Assembly (NCBI GenBank): GCA_024734495.1
Contig: JALMQS010000889.1
Location: forward strand, 124,001-188,000
Length of the DNA: 64,000 bases
Source: Forficula auricularia
Taxonomy: Eukaryota > Arthropoda > Insecta > Dermaptera > Forficulidae
Direction of reading: 5' to 3'
In this document: piece by piece, positions 11,520 through 21,999 of the stretch
How positions within the stretch are numbered: the stretch's first letter is position 1
Layout: every line of letters starts with the position of its first letter
The notes under the pieces: model-generated
Databases searched by the model: none
What the model was told of the DNA's origin: nothing
The model's input: the letters and a program-made list of their open reading frames with translations, nothing else
Made by a program: the position numbers and the translations under genes

Positions 11520-11610
11520 CAGAGGTGTCCAACCTTGGGCCACATTTGAAGGAAAGAAATTGTTTTAGGCCGTACATAAATTATTCTGATTCTAACGATA
11601 GTTTTTAAGC
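11520..11610. mobile_element. hAT-type element end, truncated
   Basis: It starts CAGAGGTGTCCAACC, then TTGGGCCACATTTGAAGG and a region resembling ACGATAG. This matches, in order, the right end of the element at 42409-43601 (reverse complement CAGGGGTGTCCAACC, GGGCCACATTGGAAG). Only one end is recognisable. Confidence 0.65.
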
Positions 11611-11834
11611 ATAAAACATAATGCAGCAAATAATGTACAATAATGATATCAGCTTTGACAAATATTATGGAACGTCTAATGTCTAGGATCATACTTCACA
11701 GGATCATTTCTGTAGTATATCTTCACTATTCTTTTGCAAAATCGAATAGAAACAAGTTAAATTACGTTAAGAATAATTAAGCTGGGAAAATAGTAGATCT
11801 CTCAACTTAATTATTCTTGGCGAATTTAACTTGG

Positions 11835-12125
11835 CTACACACTAGATTTCACTACTTTTTCGGAACTTGGTCCTATTTTTTCACAGAATGTTTTGGTGAA
11901 ATTTCCTTCTTTTTGTAAGCTATATGGAAGCCAGTTGGTCCTAAGGGCTAGAATTTTTATTTTTGACCCCATCCCCCATTTTGGGTGGTTAGTTTTTGCA
12001 TTCCTAGCCTTCAGGTTGCCCACAGAATATGTATACAAAATTTGGTTGAGTTTGGTCCAACGGGCTAGAATTTTCATTTTTGACCCTCCCCTCCATTTTG
12101 AAGGAGTTGAACGATAGAAAGTTTG
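11835..12125. repeat. Two diverged units of the 26-kb array family
   Basis: Two direct units each contain GGGCTAGAATTTT and TTTTTGACCC, with CCATTTTGGGTGG and TATGTATACAAAATTTGG between them. They are the reverse complement of the about 120-bp tandem unit at 26060-26420. Open frames here on both strands are by-products of the repeat. Confidence 0.65.
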
Positions 12126-12229
12126 GATTTTTGGAAGTTTTCCTTTGTTTGTGTACCAAACTCTACTAGCAGGCGAAATTCATGATGATGGAATGATTGG
12201 AAGAACCCAATAGGTTTTGATGACCTGTC

Positions 12230-12248
12230 AGTGAGTGAGTGAGTGAGT
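12230..12248. repeat. GTGA microsatellite
   Basis: Short run of GTGA repeats (GTGAGTGAGTGAGTGAGTG). Confidence 0.8.
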
Positions 12249-12837
12249 GCCAAAATTAGCTATTTTCTCAGGTCCATATATCAGAATCTATTTAAGCTAT
12301 ATTATTGAAATTTGGTACTCTCCTCAAGATAGATTACATAATTACATGCTATAATTTCAGCTCTAGTCATCTTAAATGGATTTGGAGCTGGAGGGGGTCA
12401 AAACTGGCTCGAAATGGTTCGTGTAAATAGCTTGTCAGCCAATGCTCGAACTTGTCAAAAATTTTGGGGGAACATTTTTTAATTTTATTTAATGTTTGAG
12501 TGAGAGCAAATCATAGGCTTACTGGTATGTAAGAATGAATTATATGTATAAACTAATTAAATGTGTATTTTTGGCGACAATACAATTTAGTGTTTCATGC
12601 AAGCGAACGATAACATCATCAGCACCTTTTACAAAATACATAATTCAGAATAAAAAGTTTTGACAAGATTATATTGAAATTAATTTCGAAATCAATTACT
12701 CCTATTCCAATGCAAGTAAAACTTATAATTTCCGAAAACTCAAAACAAATCCAAACCTGATTATAAATTCACGAAGCACGACGACAAGTCAAGGCTGGTT
12801 CCACAGGATCTTCAAAAAACATTGTTTTAATTTAAAA

Positions 12838-13700
12838 TTTTAATCGACTTTGAAAAAAGGAGGAGGTTATCAATTCAACACGGAATGTCTTGTTTTTTTT
12901 TTTGAGTGTTTGAACATTTATTTCTCTTTACCACGTGGACCGATTTCGATGATTTTTTTGGATTGAGTTCAGTCTAGTACCCGATTGGTCCGTTTTTTTC
13001 TTATTGGTATTGGACCTTTTTTGTTATGTATGTTCACGCATGACTTCTTGTTATAGACCGGATTTCGATAATTCTTTAATTTGAAAGGGGATACCTTGGG
13101 GTGGTCCCATATTAATTTGGTCAAGCTCAATTATATTCTCACGACAAAATATAACGTAATCTCCACTTGTGAGCAAATAATCGAAATTATAATAACAAAA
13201 TCTTTAAAAAACAATCTTGAAACGTTTCTCCATTAAAACCTACACGTTTTCAGATATTCTCTATCAATGAATTGAATGGCTATCAATTTCGATTCTTCGC
13301 CTGAATCTTTTCTTTACGAGACGAATGCAAGGTATTATCATGGGAAGTCATTGTTAACGTCACTAGATAAAATAAACAGTAATTTTAGTAAAAAACGATT
13401 TTTAAAAAATTAAATGCAACAAGAAATAATAAGAACTCAAAATCAAATAAAATGAACTTAAAATGGCGAAATAATTATTCAATAATATAACTAATGATAA
13501 TGATGAGGAGAACATTTTTGAAGTCGGTGCCAAACAAAAACTATATAAACGCTTACGCGATGTTGTCTTGATACTCGCCAAACGTAATAAGTAGATCCAT
13601 CGAGTGATTCATAAAATGTCTATGTTTGGCACAGACTTCAAAAAGTGATTGGTGTATTAATTTAATCGTTTAGTTGTAACTAAATAAGATGTGTCATCAT
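12838..13700. mobile_element. Dispersed element with inverted GAAGTCGGTGCCAAAC boxes, copy 1 (family E)
   Basis: The left part begins CGACTTTGAAAAAAGGAGG and contains GTGGACCGATTTCGATG. The right part holds GAAGTCGGTGCCAAAC at about 13520 and its inverse GTTTGGCACAGACTTC near 13625. The same order of modules is found at 54108-54830. I recall the CCGACTTCAAAAAAGGAGG sequence as widespread in insect genomes; no transposase is visible. Confidence 0.65.
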
Positions 13701-14612
13701 TGGGATTTAGTTCCATAACTTAATAATGTAATTGTTATTTTTCAGAGGATGAGGAACAAAATAAGTGTTTATTTAGGACTTATCAATTGGCAAATATTTT
13801 AGCCACTTTTGGCTTAAATCAGGCTCTATAATAATAAACATATATCAAAAAACACATTGAAAAACATTTTCATTCATTCAATTCCAAAAATCAATTTGCT
13901 ACAAGTAAGAAGATCCGGAATTTTTATGGGGGGGTGAATGTGCGGCGTCTGGATGTATATAAGCGATCGAATTATCCAAGCGGGGGCGAGGGACGCCCCC
14001 CACACACACATAGAACTTTATTTTCAATTTTAAAATTTGATTTCATAGAATACCTTGATAACAGTTTCTAAAAAATTCCGTCGCTTGTATATATTTTTAA
14101 AGATATTTTGCATATAGTTGTATATTGTAAATAATAATGAGTTGACTATTTTTTAAATGTTTTTAATTTTATCAGTAAATTAAAAGTTATAATTGTATAT
14201 TGTTGATATTGAGAAGTTTTTGAGCAAGTTATATAAAATAAATGGTTCGAGGTCATATGTAATAATGGCAGATTAAAAAATTGACAAAAAAGTTTAGAGC
14301 TTTATTTATCAAGGTTTCTATTTGTATCATTTTGAATTGAATGAATGAGAAATGTTTTTGAATGTGTTTTTTGATATATGGATTAGTTCTTTTGTAGAGC
14401 CTGGTTGAAGCTGCAATAAAAGTGCGAAACATTGCAATGGAGAATGTAAATAAAACACTTATTGTCTTCATCCTCTCAAAACAAAAAATACTAACAAGAT
14501 GGTTAGATGAGCAACTTTTATGCATTTACTGAATTTTGAGTTCGTATTATTTTATTAGTTGCATTTAATTTTTTTTGAAGTCAGTTTTTTTTTTAAAAAT
14601 TATTTTTATTAA
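13386..14612. repeat. Large inverted repeat around family E
   Basis: Sequence near 13386-13480 and 13745-13900 returns in reverse complement at 14290-14612. Shared blocks include AATAAGTGTTTTATTTA, CATATATCAAAAAACACATT and AATTAAATGCAAC. The family E box pair interrupts the left arm. An open frame on the minus strand at 14253-14525 lies entirely inside the right arm and has no recognisable protein signature. Confidence 0.6.
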
Positions 14613-14619
14613 ATATAAG

Positions 14620-15300
14620 CCTTGCCTAGAACTACACTATTCTCCCTAATAAAAAAGTGTAGTCAATCGAAATTTGTTTTCACAATATACCTAAAGACAG
14701 ATCGAGAGCAAATAAAATCATGTAAAAAAAAAGTACAGAGATAATTTTTTTTTTAATAGAGATTTTGATAATAGCGAAAATAGCAAAGTCAAAAAAATAA
14801 ACAGTTGGAAATGATAAAAGTAATTAACCAAATTGAATGAAAGGACGAAAGCAAAAAACAAAAAAAATAAAATAAATGACATCTTTTGTCCGAATTTTAT
14901 AAAAAAACTCTGCCAAGCGTTCTTAATATCTTTATATTTTCTACAGTTTTAACAAGTTTTCTTTTAAACAAGTTCCTGTCAAATTCGTATAAAAGCTTTC
15001 TATAAGTGAAAAAAATACGTTTTGCTCAAGGTTCTAATCTAAAAGGCGTATTGGGTTCATTCACTTATTAGACAATAGAACTATTTGGTACAATGTGAAA
15101 AAAACAAAAACAACCAAATATACTGTATATTAAAACCTTTAAAAATAAATTACTTTTATTTCAAAAACCAAAGTAGAAAACAATGAAGAAAAAGTAATCT
15201 TTTTCACTACTAGTTATAGTTTTGAGAAAAATTTAAGAGTTGTTACAAAATAAATTTTAGCCTTCAGTTCTTTTAATTTATCTCGGCTCAGTTTGTGGTT
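14620..15300. other. AT-rich stretch with no recognised feature
   Basis: Poly-A and poly-T rich; nothing gene-like seen. Confidence 0.5.
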
Positions 15301-15316
15301 TTGAATCTATTGCCCT

Positions 15317-15336
15317 CCCCCCCCCCCCCCCCCCCC
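15317..15336. repeat. Poly-C tract
   Basis: A run of 20 C, unusual in this AT-rich window. Length is likely polymorphic or affected by sequencing error. Confidence 0.8.
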
Positions 15337-15725
15337 AAATGCTATAAAACAAAGTAAAGTATGATAAAAAATAGTAAATGGGTTATAATTTAATATTTAA
15401 ATTCAGCAGCCTATATTCCGAGCAAAATATTTATTTTTCTTGGGACTATGGTGGTTTCGCCTATTTATTTATTTTATTTTATTCCTTTTGACTATAACTT
15501 CCTGCTCATTTATCAAGATTATTTTTTAAATTATTTATTTTAAAATAATTTAACAACAATTAATTTATTATTATCTTTATTTATTTTTGTCATTAATTTT
15601 ACTATTTATTTATTTTACCAGTGTATGCATTTATTTATTTTATTATTTGAGGGCATGCAGCTTCTGTTTTTAGTTATTATTATTATTTACTCTTTGGTCG
15701 GCATACTAAAGTTTCACACCGTTCT

Positions 15726-15850
15726 GTTGTACACACCCAGAGCCACTTGACCGACCCTGAGTGAAAGGTTCGAGGACTAGAGTATAAAAAGGGGGGCACA
15801 AAAAGAATAAATAACCATATGGTTTTATTGCGTCATGAATAAATCATTTA
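15726..15850 (+). promoter_or_regulatory. TATA-like promoter and poly(A) signal cluster, possible LTR remnant
   Basis: A TATAAAAA box at 15783-15790 is followed within about 25 bases by AATAAA, in a locally GC-richer segment that starts with TGTTGTACACACCC. The close spacing of TATA box and AATAAA is typical of retrotransposon LTRs. I could not find a second copy, a primer-binding site or target duplications, so this is tentative. Confidence 0.3.
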
Positions 15851-16124
15851 AATTTTAATACCGTTGTATTTTAAAATTCCATTTAAAAAAAGTTTCCCAC
15901 TTCCCAAAATGTGCAGCTTGCACTGCAATTTACCGGGGCCACATGTCGGCCCCCCCATAAGATGCGGCCTTGCTTTTCAGTAGCTCCCCCAGATAACAAT
16001 TCAACTTTTTTTCTGATTTTTTGCAATATTTTTACTTGTTTTGTTGAACTCCCTATATTTAGCTAATATAAACTTAACAACAAATATTAACATATATTTG
16101 CATGTCAGAAGGCAAAAGAACAGA

Positions 16125-16205
16125 AGATGAGAAGGAGTTACGACCAAATGCTGCAACCCCAAAGCGCCTGCAATGGACCCCTCCATCGTGAAAAGAAGAA
16201 GAAAT
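16125..16205 (-). pseudogene. LINE 3'-end fragment
   Basis: The minus strand carries TTTTCACGATGGAGGGG preceded by TTCTTCTTC and followed by an AACTCCTTCTCATC segment. This is the 3' untranslated box shared with the LINE copies at 5718 and 37830. No coding part remains. Confidence 0.6.
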
Positions 16206-16275
16206 AATTTTAGTTTCGAGGGTCGTATTAACAAGCCCGGCAAGCGTGTTAGTACTCAGGTTCAACTCCTGAGGA
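16195..16275 (+). mobile_element. tRNA-like repeat fragment
   Basis: AAGCCCGGCAAGCGTG (box A-like) is followed by CAGGTTCAACTCCTG (box B-like, GGTTCAACTCC) and GAGCCCTCTGATATG. It matches the minus-strand copy at 51400-51510. Confidence 0.55.
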
Positions 16276-16439
16276 GATGGAGCCCTCTGATATGCAATGT
16301 AAAAATATTTTCTACTTAAATCTGGATTTTGACCTTAAATTTTAAATTCTTTCTTGATAACTTATCAAATTCACGCAAATTATCCATTGGAATAGATTTT
16401 AAATTTTCTAATCACAAGAGAGTGTCATTTATTAGATTT

Positions 16440-16550
16440 GAGATGGATTATCTTTAATTATATGTCAGAAGGGTTGTTTTTACCCCCTTTGGGATTGAAC
16501 ACGAGTGTCAATATTAGCTACTCTGTGATGTGAACCCCTCTAACATTTAA
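16440..16550 (-). mobile_element. tRNA-like repeat, family B, degraded
   Basis: The minus strand has GTGTTCAATCCC (box B-like) flanked by GAGGGGTTCACATC and AACCCTTCTGACATAT. These borders are inverted repeats of each other, as in the other family B copies. Confidence 0.55.
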
Positions 16551-17060
16551 TTGTTAGCAGAGGTAGCTATTTGACTCCGGATCAGTAATATTGGCCCTCA
16601 CATTCGATTCTCAAGGTGGTAAAACAACTCCATCTGATATATGTATAATTAAAAATAATACATTTCATCTCGGATCTAATAAATTACACCCTCGTGATTT
16701 TCGTGAAAATTTAAAACTCTATTTCTATCGGCAATTTGAACTCTTAAATTCAATTTGGAAAGCTATTCCATTGCCTCTGTAATTTTGAAGAAATTCAAAA
16801 TTCGAAACACTCAAAAATTTTAATTAAACAATATGGCATGCGGTATGTTTTTTAAAATTCAGAATCACTTCACTGCGAAAATTATAAAGAATAATTACCA
16901 TAAGTCTTTGAGTGGAAATATTTAGGGCGATACATACGAGAAAGTCACATTGAGGGGTTCACATTATAGGCGCCCAGATTGCTAATATCGGCACTCGGGT
17001 TGGATTCCCGAGGTAGTAAAAAAAATCTTTTTGACATATAATTAAAAAAAACGAAGCAAA
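16550..17060 (+). mobile_element. Tandem tRNA-like family B copies with shared body
   Basis: Two tRNA-like heads are visible, with box B-like CATTCGATTCTC near 16600 and GGGTTGGATTCCC near 17000. Between them lies a body (AATTCGAAACACTCAA, ATATGGCATGCGG, CTTTGAGTGG) that returns inverted at about 63430-63620. Each head is bordered by a GAGGGGTT / CTGACATATAATTA pair. The open frame at 16591-16782 is a by-product. Confidence 0.6.
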
Positions 17061-17621
17061 AAAACACTTTTTCCATTCACGATTACAATACTTGACCATA
17101 TCCTGTATGCTAAGAGATTTAAATTTGATATGGGGCTTTAGAACCCAAGTTGGCGAATCAGGGTAAATTACCCCAAGTCTGGTAAAAATTGACATTTCGG
17201 GGGTTTTCGGATTCTCTATCTTTAGAACTCCCTGGTGTGGCAGAAAGCATCATTGTTTGAATGATTTTATTAAAGGCGATGTTGGTATAAATAAGCTCGT
17301 TAATAAAATCGTTAATGGGGCTAGTAGCTGCTACGAACAACAAAACGAATTTACTATATCCAATCGGATAATTGACTCCATGAGAAATAACACATAACAT
17401 ACTTCTAATTAAAAAGACGGATGATCAAGGTCAAACCTTTGAAAATATAAACGCAAATAAGTATTACATATTTATATTTGACATACGAGCCCCGTCCCAT
17501 CTCAATTGGCCCACCAATATTTTTTTCTTTTAACTAAAATTATGCTAATTCACGGTAGATTTACTTTAAATATTTATTTTTATTATCATTTCATTTGGAA
17601 CAACATTTTAAATAATTTAAA

Positions 17622-17721
17622 NNNNNNNNNNNNNNNNNNNNNNNNNNNNNNNNNNNNNNNNNNNNNNNNNNNNNNNNNNNNNNNNNNNNNNNNNNNNNNN
17701 NNNNNNNNNNNNNNNNNNNNN
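17622..17721. other. Assembly gap (100 N)
   Basis: Exactly 100 N, the conventional placeholder for a gap of unknown size. It lies at the centre of the inverted repeat, where assemblers commonly fail. Confidence 0.97.
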
Positions 17722-17744
17722 ATTTTTAAATTTGTCCCTACCCC

Positions 17745-17843
17745 GGGGGTCAGATTTTAGCCGGATGCCTCGAGTCGGATTCGAACCCGGGTCCACTTGG
17801 TTAGCAGGATGACATGCTACCGCCTAGCCTATCTGACCCCCCC
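17745..17843 (-). mobile_element. tRNA-like sequence with extended terminal stem
   Basis: The minus strand reads GGGGGTCAGAT at one end and ATCTGACCCCC at the other, a perfect 11-bp terminal stem. Inside are GGCGGTAGCATG (D-arm/box A-like), CCTGCTAACC (anticodon-loop-like, GCT) and CCGGGTTCGAATCCG (box B). About 20 extra bases after the T-arm break canonical tRNA folding, so this is a tRNA-derived repeat or pseudogene rather than a working tRNA gene. Confidence 0.6.
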
Positions 17844-18464
17844 AAAAAAATGTTTTAAATTGTTTAAAATGTTGTTCCAAATGATAATAAAAATAAATAT
17901 TTAAATTAAATTTACCGTGAATTAGCATAATTTTATTTAAAAAGAAAACATATTGGTGGGCCAATTGAGATGGGACGGGGCTCGTATATATGTATAAGTT
18001 TATTTGTATCAAACATAGGACAACCTCATTGATTTCTTTTTTTTTAATAACCAATTTATAATTAAATGAATAATTTATTTAAGCAATTGAACCGCCAAAG
18101 ATAATTTTTGACTGCTACTTCTTTAGATCTAGAAATTATTTATTGTTTTTGAAATTTATAACTAAGTTTATTATTAATTACTAGGGCAATTCTAGCCTAC
18201 GAGCTTTCCAAGCATTGCATAAGCTTGGACTCTTTCCTTTAATTTTATATCTCAAACCGTTCGATGACGAAAAAATTGCCATATCATTCATTTTCCCCAA
18301 AAGCATACATATATGGTCTTGAACATTTTTTACTTTTTCCTCTATTTCGGAATATAATATTTTCTTGTATGCTTATTATTAAAAAATACAACTGAAAAAC
18401 ACTTAGGGATGTTTGGGTCAGCTTATCTATCTTGTTGATCTTCGAAAAAATCTTTTGTATTTGT

Positions 18465-18684
18465 GGGTTTTAAAATTAAAAAAAAAATTAAAAATAAAAG
18501 ATAATTGAAAAAAATGTGGGACTTTCATCTATCAATAATTATTTTAATTAAGAAAAGATCAATTAGGATTAAATTTGTCGAGGTCCAGACCTAGCCAGAT
18601 GGTTTTCTCATCCTCAAAACTTATTAATAGATTTTGTTTAATCAAAATCGAGTAGAGCCGTTTTTAAAATAGAACTAAGATACA

Positions 18685-18736
<52 letters not shown>

Positions 18737-18768
18737 AAACAATTTTTGCTCGTTTAATAAGAGTAGAT
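18465..18768 (-). mobile_element. Nested dispersed element (family C, Helitron-like 5' end)
   Basis: The minus strand starts TCTACTCTTATTAAACGAGC and runs to a TTTTAAAACCCAC end. It shares CCAGACCTAGCCAGAT and GTCGAGGTCCAGAC with copies at 49915 and 53745. The TC start and the absence of inverted repeats are compatible with a Helitron end, but no CTAG-type 3' hairpin was identified here. Confidence 0.55.
18690..18735. repeat. (TA)n microsatellite
   Basis: About 23 TA dinucleotides inside the nested family C copy. The copies at 49950 and 53995 have shorter, different TA-rich stretches at the same place. Confidence 0.9.
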
Positions 18769-19699
18769 AAAAAGAATATTGAGATAAATTTTTTCTCATT
18801 ATAAAAACATTTACCATATTTAACACAGAAACGAAGAAATAGCGTTGGAATTTTACACTAGTGCTTTTGTTATATTCTGTTGACTGCAAATAACTTTTTA
18901 TTTTTACATTTATGAATAACTAATTAACTAGTCTGTCAAATCTATTTAAAAATGTATCATTCGATTCATAAAAGTTGCATCATTGATCTGTATAAATTTG
19001 TTGAAAATTATATAATTTGTATAGAAGTTATAGCCCTTTTAAAAGCTCGGTTCATTTACTTCCATGTTAAAAGAACAATTTTCAATAATTTATTTCTCGG
19101 TAATGGGACAGACGATCAACTTTAAATTTCGGAAATAAGTATTTAATGCATCAATGATTCGATGGTAAAAATTTGAGAATTTTCTTAAAAAAATTATAAA
19201 CAGTCACGAACCACCTTAAAAAACACTTCTAAATTTATATTCAGTTGATTTGTTTTATATACCATTTGTTTTTGTTATGAAACTTTGAATTCGATTTTGA
19301 CCCATTTGTAAAAAGGTTCGATTTAACTAGACAATATAGAAATCAGTAAGAGGAAATATTTTAATGAAAAAGGCAAAAATATGAATAAATTGCTCATTTG
19401 AAATCTGTGAAAATGATGCTTTTTAAACGATTATATATATACGCATATACTTCTCATTTCGAAATCAGTACACGCATCTCTCTTCATAACAGCATGCCTG
19501 GTCCATAGTGGAAAATAGACCAAGATTATCCTCTATTGTTATTTAGACAAGTTTTGAGTTTAGAATAATAAAACATTTCGAAATAAAAAAAATCTTAAAA
19601 CAAGATATTTTACCATATCTCTAATACTATGTATTAGGAGGTCATTTTCAACCTGTTAAAAAATCCGACGATTCGGAGGATCATCCCTAGGGTTTAAAT

Positions 19700-19884
19700 C
19701 AAGGGGTGAACCGCGACCTAATATGCTGTACACCTACTTCCACTTGTACTTCCAAATATTTTCAAGTACTTCCAAATATTTCCAAGTACTTTCAAATATT
19801 TCCAAATATTTCCAAATATTTCCAAGTACTTCCAAATATTTCCAAAGAGGTGTACACCTACTTCCAATCCAGAATCACCCCTCG
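19700..19884. mobile_element. Minisatellite-bearing MITE, copy A
   Basis: The ends are CAAGGGGTGAACCGCG and, in reverse complement, CGAGGGGTGATTC. Flanks GTTTAAAT (19692-19699) and GCTTAAAT (19885-19892) form an 8-bp target duplication with one mismatch. Between a GTACACCTACTTCCA box and its direct copy near the right end lies a 20-bp repeat (CTTCCAAATATTTCCAAGTA type, about five units). Open frames here only translate the repeat. Confidence 0.85.
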
Positions 19885-19892
19885 GCTTAAAT

Positions 19893-20308
19893 TATATATG
19901 GGCAGCCCCCGCCTCTACACCAGCTTCAATCCGGCCCGCGAGAGATTCAGAAATTTCAAATAACGTTAAAAAAATTAAAATAAGCATCGTACTCGGCTAG
20001 AGATGTTAATTTAGAAAACACTTTGCGCCTAAGTACTAGTGATATTAACCCCAATAGTGATCATCTTGTTTCTCAGCTTAAAATTCAAGTCTCTCATTAG
20101 TTTTTATTTGATTTTTCCATTTTTTTTTTATGTTTGATTTTTTTTATATATTTAGATTATGCTAAGTATTATAATTAATAAATAAATAAATGTGTGAATT
20201 TTTATTGCTATTTTATTCACTACTACCTACTTATTTCTTACCTACGGCCCGCGACCTGATTAAGTCCCGAAATTACACCCTCAGCAAAGAAAAGGTTGCC
20301 CATACCTG
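19893..20308. mobile_element. hAT-type non-autonomous element
   Basis: The right end in reverse complement is CAGGTATGGGCAACC and the left end TATATATGGGCAGCC. Subterminal CCGGCCCGCGAG and CGGCCCGCGACC boxes are typical of hAT MITEs. The 8-bp sequences next to it, GCTTAAAT (left) and GTTTAAAT (20309-20316, right), match as a target duplication. Confidence 0.75.
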
Positions 20309-20329
20309 GTTTAAATTGTCAACGTAAGA

Positions 20330-20510
20330 ACTTAGCTGTTTATTAATATTATTTTTAAATGCGTTTAATTTCAAAACTTCCATGAGTGGGTCAAAACGTT
20401 GAAAAAAAAAAATTTATTTCAGTTTTATTCAATTCTGGCTGCAAATAAAATTCGACCTTTTTACCCTGAATCCAAAGTCTAAAATAATATTAATATATTG
20501 CTTTTAACTA
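20330..20510. repeat. Dispersed repeat, copy 1 of two
   Basis: GGGTCAAAACGTTG, CTGGCTGCAAATAAAA and AATAATATTAATATAT occur in the same order at 58005-58190. GTCAAAACGTTG resembles a decayed PLE end motif. Confidence 0.55.
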
Positions 20511-21200
20511 AAGCCAGATACTACGTCTAGGAAAGCTCTCCGCCTGTATCTATGCAACCAATTAGACGCCTTTGGATCGTACTAGCCGACTCTACAGGCG
20601 TCCTTGTTAAATGAATATATTTAATGATATTTAAAATTTGACGGCCATCTCCCATGAACTCATTTATTTCTATTTCTCTTATTAGCAGTGGCAAGCGGCC
20701 AAATCTGAATTGTTCTCGTCCAAACTTCTAAATTTTAAGCAAATAATATTGAAAAAACGAGTTGATAAAATAAAAAAAAAAGCCAATGATATATCGCTTT
20801 CAATTTTATAGATTTATTTAATAAAAATATAATAATTTTACATTACTAGCCGTCCATAAATTACACAGGCATTTCAAGTTTTTTCGACCCACTCCCCCTG
20901 TGTCACATTTTCATTGAGCCCTCCTGTATCGTGACGTCACAATATCACTTTCGCTAAAAATTGCTTGCTTACAATTTTTTGACTAGATTTATTTTACAAA
21001 CATTTTCAGGTTGGAATAATAATAACCTGAAATCTAAACAATACATTTAAAATTTTTTAAAAAGAATTTTAATTTGACTTTTGTGACGTCATAATTTTTA
21101 AGATCCCCGGGGCCCCTCCTGTCACATTTTGTCCCAAATCTGAGATGCCCCTCCCCCATACTGTGGGATGTAATTTATGGTCGGCCCCTTATACCTAAAC
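20510..21200. other. Stretch with little recognisable content
   Basis: A CAGTGGCAAGCGG sequence at 20686 resembles a hAT end, with a possible partner CAGTGGCGGTGCG (reverse complement) ending at 22139, but no target duplication supports the pair. Otherwise nothing was recognised. Confidence 0.35.
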
Positions 21201-21210
21201 TATTAAAAAA

Positions 21211-21995
21211 GATAAAGTAAAGAAAATTTTGAATTTTTTTTTAAAATTTAAAATACTATGTAGGTTTCACATAAATAAAAGATCAGATGCTTGTTTAGCA
21301 CGACTCTATATATATATATCGGAGTATAAGCTCATCTTCAGTGTCCTTTGTGAACTCCTGAAGATGGGCTTATACCCAGATATATACCTATATACCCTAG
21401 TAGCACACTGTTTCAAACTACATAGTAACTAGATTTTCCCTATATATTTTGAGAATCAATATAGGCACTATATAGTTTGGAACAATGTGCTACTAGGGTA
21501 GAGTCATGCTAAACAAGCATCTTTTTTATTTTTTGTGAAACCTACCTAGAATTTTATATTTTTAAAATTTGAAAAGATTCTCAAAATTTTTTAAAACAAT
21601 TTGCTTTACTTTATAGAATTAGCTGATTTTTTTTTTAATTTTTAATAAATATATTTTAATTATAAATATTTGACGTTTAAATGTAAATACTCGATTTTTA
21701 TTTATTTATTTACCATATGTATATCCCTTTTGATTACAATTATTTATAACATTTAATTTTTTTTTTTAACAAAATTTTTTTTTTTATATTTATTTGATGG
21801 ATCAGACCTCTAAGGCCTTTTCCAAAATTACCCGAATGGATGTAGGTAAATTCGTTTTGTTCGTGCTAAACAAGCATCTGATCTTTTATTTATGTGAAAT
21901 CTACCTAGTATTTTATATTTTAAATTTTAAAAAAAGTTTCTAAAGATTTTTTCTAAATGTTTCACCAAGAACCCACACCATTCTCCCTTAAGAAA
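21211..21995. mobile_element. Composite palindromic family M element
   Basis: TAAAGTAAAG and GTAGGTTTCACATAAAT on the left are mirrored at 21530-21620. A further right end at 21880-21995 finishes with the reverse complement of TTAAGGGAGAATGGTG. Inside are inverted ATAAGCTCATCTTCAG / CTGAAGATGGGCTTAT boxes (the latter a hammerhead-like core) and a 25-bp hairpin around CCCTAGTAGCACA. Confidence 0.65.
21690..21850 (-). pseudogene. LINE 3' tail fragment
   Basis: The minus strand ends ATTGTAATCAAAAGGG and then a TAAATAAATAAA tail. This is the same 3' end as at 24052-24190 (GGCCCTAAGG / GGCCTTAGAGG upstream). No coding sequence is left. Confidence 0.55.
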
Positions 21996-21999
21996 ATAT

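Larger units (their letters stand above)
17484..17986. mobile_element. Foldback element containing a scaffold gap and a tRNA-like segment
   Basis: The left arm 17484-17621 returns as reverse complement at 17851-17986; shared ends are TACGAGCCCCGTCCC and GGACGGGGCTCGTA. The arms carry TTGGCCCACCAATAT and AATTTACCGTGAATTAGC. Between them are 100 N and a tRNA-like sequence. The outer flanks (17400-17470 and 17990-18050) resemble PLE-type ends, so the palindrome may be nested in a retroelement remnant. Confidence 0.7.
18403..19219. mobile_element. TTAA-flanked MITE, copy 2
   Basis: This is a second copy of the element at 9694-10191. The right end reads GAACCACCTTAA; the left end is TTAGGGATGTTTGGGTCAGC. 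Relative to copy 1 it carries an insertion of about 300 bp (about 18465-18768). Confidence 0.75.

Noticed and set aside
15317..15336. Poly-C run as a functional signal
   Set aside because: Homopolymer length is unreliable and nothing around it suggests function; kept only as a repeat.
17745..17843. A working tRNA-Ser(GCT) gene
   Set aside because: The T-arm is followed by about 20 extra bases before the 3' acceptor strand and the D-arm is irregular; it lies inside a palindromic repeat.
19706..19963. 85-residue open frame with ISKYFQ repeats
   Set aside because: Same minisatellite in copy A, then running into the neighbouring hAT element.
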